Assembly (NCBI GenBank): GCA_025936195.1
Contig: JAICTW010000050.1
Coordinates: 1-9,279 of the forward strand
Reading direction: 5' to 3'
DNA: 9,279 bases
Source: Flavisolibacter sp.
GTDB lineage: Bacteria > Bacteroidota > Bacteroidia > Chitinophagales > Chitinophagaceae
Of the stretch, positions 7,208-9,279 are shown piece after piece; within the stretch, counting starts at the first letter, position 1, and each line of letters opens with the position of its first letter. The position numbers and the translations under genes are program-made. The notes under the pieces were generated by a model. It ran no database searches. It worked only from the letters and a program-made list of their open reading frames with translations, and was not told the DNA's origin.

Positions 7208-7575
7208 TGCGTTCCTTGTTTTAGTTTTTTGATGTAAATATTAAGCTTAAAATGCAAGGTTTTTAATTTCTCAATCAGCCTATCAAATTCCTCTTTTGAA
7301 ATCAATTTCCGGTTGAACGCTTTTGTTGTCCAGGTTTTTGTTTCCATTAATGATCCTCTGCTGTAATAACAGAATTGTTTTCTGTCCTTATAGAAATAAC
7401 GGCCATAGCCTTCTGCAATATTGGCCGCAATTGAGTCTGATGCCTCTACAAATTGGCTCCCGATTGTCTTCTGGGGAAAGTATTGCCATTCGGCAACTAT
7501 GTTCCAAACGTGTTCTCCTATTTCAAGAGCTAATTTGTAAATCTCCAAGTCTTCAAGAGAAATAGTATCCGACAT
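7192..7575 (-). CDS. Four-helix-bundle protein (S23 / 23S rRNA intervening-sequence protein family)
   Basis: This 127-residue, mostly helical protein shows the family signature QFVEASDSIAANIAEGYGR (41-59), with helices at about 7-29, 36-56, 63-90 and 94-119 and a basic C-terminal helix. The family was first seen inside intervening sequences of 23S rRNA genes, and Avd of diversity-generating retroelements is a structural relative. It is probably nucleic-acid binding, but its role is not settled. Here there is no rRNA, reverse transcriptase or template repeat nearby; the gene interrupts a rhamnose operon between the aldolase and mutarotase genes. It is bracketed by inverted octamer arrays (7171-7207 and 7631-7666), and its last codons and stop are array-derived. 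It has no evident part in rhamnose metabolism; I infer an inserted element. The start at 7575 gives the usual family length. Confidence 0.9.
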   Translation of the reverse strand: MSDTISLEDLEIYKLALEIGEHVWNIVAEWQYFPQKTIGSQFVEASDSIAANIAEGYGRYFYKDRKQFCYYSRGSLMETKTWTTKAFNRKLISKEEFDRLIEKLKTLHFKLNIYIKKLKQGTQSPNI

Positions 7576-7630
7576 AAATGTGTATTAATTGGTTCCTAAT
7601 AAAAATACATTTTATATGTCTATACTTTTC

Positions 7631-7666
7631 ACCATCTCAATATCTCAATATCTCAATATCTCAATA
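7631..7666 (-). repeat. Octamer array D, inverted relative to array C, just after the aldolase gene
   Basis: The plus strand has four perfect tandem copies of TCTCAATA (7635-7666), preceded by a partial unit. On the minus strand this is a GATATTGA repeat. It begins 7 bp after the aldolase/dehydrogenase stop codon. It is in opposite orientation to array C, so an RNA covering both could fold the four-helix-bundle ORF into a loop. Confidence 0.92.
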
Positions 7667-7673
7667 CCAGTTC

Positions 7674-9279
7674 TCACCTCACAAACGCATTCGCCACTCC
7701 GCCATCCACATTCAATACATTTCCTGTTGACTTGTTGAGCAATCCACCAACGAAAGCAAAGCAGGCGTTGGCAATATCTTCGGGATAGATAATTTCATTC
7801 AACAATGTTCTGTTGGCATAATATGCAGGTAAGTCCTCTACCTCAATTCCATAAGCTTTCGCTCTTCCTTCGGCCCAGCCATTGCTCCAAATATTACTTC
7901 CTGCAATGACAGCATCAGGATTAACAACGTTCACTCTTATTTTATCTTTTCCTAATTCCGCTGCGTTTAATCTTGATAGATGTAATTGCGCTGCTTTTGC
8001 CGAACCATAACCTGCATTATTGGGTCCACTCACCAATGCGTTTTTACTGACAATGTTCAACACATCGCCACCAAAACCCTGCTTGCGCATAATGTCAACA
8101 CCACATTGCGTAACAAAAAATTGGCCTTTCACTAAAACATCGTATAATAAATCCCAATCCTTTTCGGTATGCCCTTCAATTGGTTTTGAAATAGATAATC
8201 CTGCGTTATTGATAACAATGTCAACGCCACCAAAGGCCAGCACTGCTGCCTTCATCGTTTGTTCAATCGTTTCTGAGTTAGTTACGTCAAGCACCGACGC
8301 AATGAAAACATCCTTGCCAAATTGTTTTTGAAATTCGGCTTTTGCTTCCTCCAGTCTTTGTTCATTGTTATCATTAATAATTACACAAGCTCCTTCCTCT
8401 GCAAATTTTTTGGCGATGGCTTTTCCAATACCACCGGCACTTCCGGTGATGAGTGCAATGCGGCCACTCAACGGTTTTGGTTTGGGAAGCCTTTGCAGTT
8501 TGGCTTCTTCCAGCAACCAGTATTCAATATCAAATGCCTCCTGTCTTGGCAACGAAGTGTATTCTGAAATAGCTTCAGCACCACGCATAACATTGATGGC
8601 ATTGATGTAAAATTCAGAAGCAATCCTTGCGGTTGCTTTATCCTTTGCAAAAGAAAACATACCAACACCAGGATATAAAATGATCACAGGATTGGAATCA
8701 CGAATAGCCGGACTGCTATCATGCCTGCAATTGTTGTAGTAGTCCTGGTACATTTTGCGATAAGCTTCAAACTGCGGCAATAATTTTTCTTTAACAGCCT
8801 TTAGATTCGAAAGATCATCGTCCGCTTTTAATTGCAAAACCAATGGAGAAATTTTGGTGCGAAGAAAATGATCGGGACAGGATGTTCCCATTGGAGCTAA
8901 TTTGTCAAGATCATTTGAATTGACAAATTCCAATACACGATCATCATCTGTAAAATGGCCAATCATTTTTGTATGCGAAGAACAAAGTCCACGCAGTATG
9001 GGAGCCAGGGCAACTGCCTGTGAGAGACGGCCATCTTTCGACAAAGACTGGACCCTGGCCCCACCGAAAACTGCGGGTTGCTTGTATAGAGAAGACTGTA
9101 TGTACTCAGCACATTGCTCAATAACTTCCAATGAATTTATATAACATTCATAAGCGGTATCGCCCCAGGTAAATAATCCATGAGAACCCAGCATGATGCC
9201 GCGAATACCTGAATTGGCATCCAGACATTCTTTCAATTTTAATCCAAGATCAAAGCCGGGACGTTGCCATTCCACCCAA
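7674..9279 (-). CDS. rhaD: Bifunctional L-rhamnulose-1-phosphate aldolase / short-chain dehydrogenase, 3' part (runs off the right edge)
   Basis: About 535 residues are present; the family is about 700 long, so roughly 165 N-terminal residues lie outside. GTG 9275-9273 is an internal Val, not the start: the frame is open to the edge and the sequence there (WVEWQRPGFDLGLKL) is mid-domain. Counting from that Val, the class II aldolase end includes His32 in GSHGLFTWG, expected to be a zinc ligand. The SDR domain follows at about 270-533: NAD-binding TGSAGGIG (277-284), NNAG (356-359), catalytic Ser410, Tyr423 and Lys427 (YGSAK), and LNVDGG near the end. The aldolase cleaves L-rhamnulose 1-phosphate to dihydroxyacetone phosphate and L-lactaldehyde. 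In fused homologues the second domain is thought to act on the lactaldehyde, most likely oxidising it to lactate. It is the most upstream rha gene visible. Confidence 0.95.
   Translation of the reverse strand, partial: WVEWQRPGFDLGLKLKECLDANSGIRGIMLGSHGLFTWGDTAYECYINSLEVIEQCAEYIQSSLYKQPAVFGGARVQSLSKDGRLSQAVALAPILRGLCSSHTKMIGHFTDDDRVLEFVNSNDLDKLAPMGTSCPDHFLRTKISPLVLQLKADDDLSNLKAVKEKLLPQFEAYRKMYQDYYNNCRHDSSPAIRDSNPVIILYPGVGMFSFAKDKATARIASEFYINAINVMRGAEAISEYTSLPRQEAFDIEYWLLEEAKLQRLPKPKPLSGRIALITGSAGGIGKAIAKKFAEEGACVIINDNNEQRLEEAKAEFQKQFGKDVFIASVLDVTNSETIEQTMKAAVLAFGGVDIVINNAGLSISKPIEGHTEKDWDLLYDVLVKGQFFVTQCGVDIMRKQGFGGDVLNIVSKNALVSGPNNAGYGSAKAAQLHLSRLNAAELGKDKIRVNVVNPDAVIAGSNIWSNGWAEGRAKAYGIEVEDLPAYYANRTLLNEIIYPEDIANACFAFVGGLLNKSTGNVLNVDGGVANAFVR

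Noticed and set aside
7192..7575. Avd of a diversity-generating retroelement, or a ribosomal protein
   Set aside because: The fold family is shared with Avd, but there is no reverse transcriptase, template repeat or variable repeat here. S23 is a historical name and there is no rRNA in the window.
7171..7666. CRISPR-like repeat structure
   Set aside because: The units are 8 bp, directly tandem without spacers, and occur in inverted pairs; no cas genes are present.
8020..8610. Several 80-100 codon plus-strand ORFs
   Set aside because: They are antisense to the SDR domain of the aldolase/dehydrogenase fusion and match no family.
9273..9275. GTG as start codon of the aldolase/dehydrogenase
   Set aside because: The frame continues open to the window edge and the local sequence is inside the class II aldolase domain, so the real start lies outside.

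Overview
The window reads as chromosomal DNA of a Bacteroidota member, most likely close to Chitinophagaceae. The evidence is a SusC/RagA-type TonB-dependent receptor, a fasciclin-domain lipoprotein just upstream of it, AT-rich gene spacers, no clear Shine-Dalgarno sequences, and a rhamnose pathway built from the isomerase and fused-aldolase types common in that phylum. Every gene I accept lies on the minus strand, so transcription runs from high to low coordinates.

From 9279 down to 5444 is an L-rhamnose catabolic cluster. In transcription order it holds a rhamnulose-1-phosphate aldolase/short-chain dehydrogenase fusion (N-terminus outside the window), a four-helix-bundle (S23/IVS-type) protein, L-rhamnose mutarotase RhaM, and a Pseudomonas stutzeri-type L-rhamnose isomerase. 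After a 749-bp gap with a long REP-like hairpin, a short hairpin and a doubtful 40-residue ORF comes an FGGY-family sugar kinase (4694-3321), probably the rhamnulokinase. Together these would epimerise, isomerise, phosphorylate and cleave L-rhamnose to dihydroxyacetone phosphate and L-lactaldehyde, with the dehydrogenase domain handling the lactaldehyde.

A 377-bp gap follows, carrying a perfect 24-bp LacI/GalR-type palindrome (3253-3276). Downstream is an outer-membrane uptake module: a four-domain FAS1 lipoprotein (2943-739) and, 17 bp later, the start of a SusC-like receptor (721 to beyond base 1). A SusD-like partner would be expected past the left edge. The palindrome suggests that this module has its own sugar-responsive control, but no regulator gene is in the window.

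The most unusual structure is at the junctions around rhaM. Both the aldolase-rhaM and rhaM-rhaI spacers are bounded by inverted arrays of an 8-bp unit (core GATATT plus 2 variable bases). One array starts a few bases after the upstream stop codon; the oppositely oriented one ends 6 bases before the next ATG. In one spacer the arrays enclose the four-helix-bundle gene; in the other they enclose only a short filler. This looks like a full and an empty copy of the same small element, reminiscent of the intervening sequences in 23S rRNA genes that carry the same protein family.
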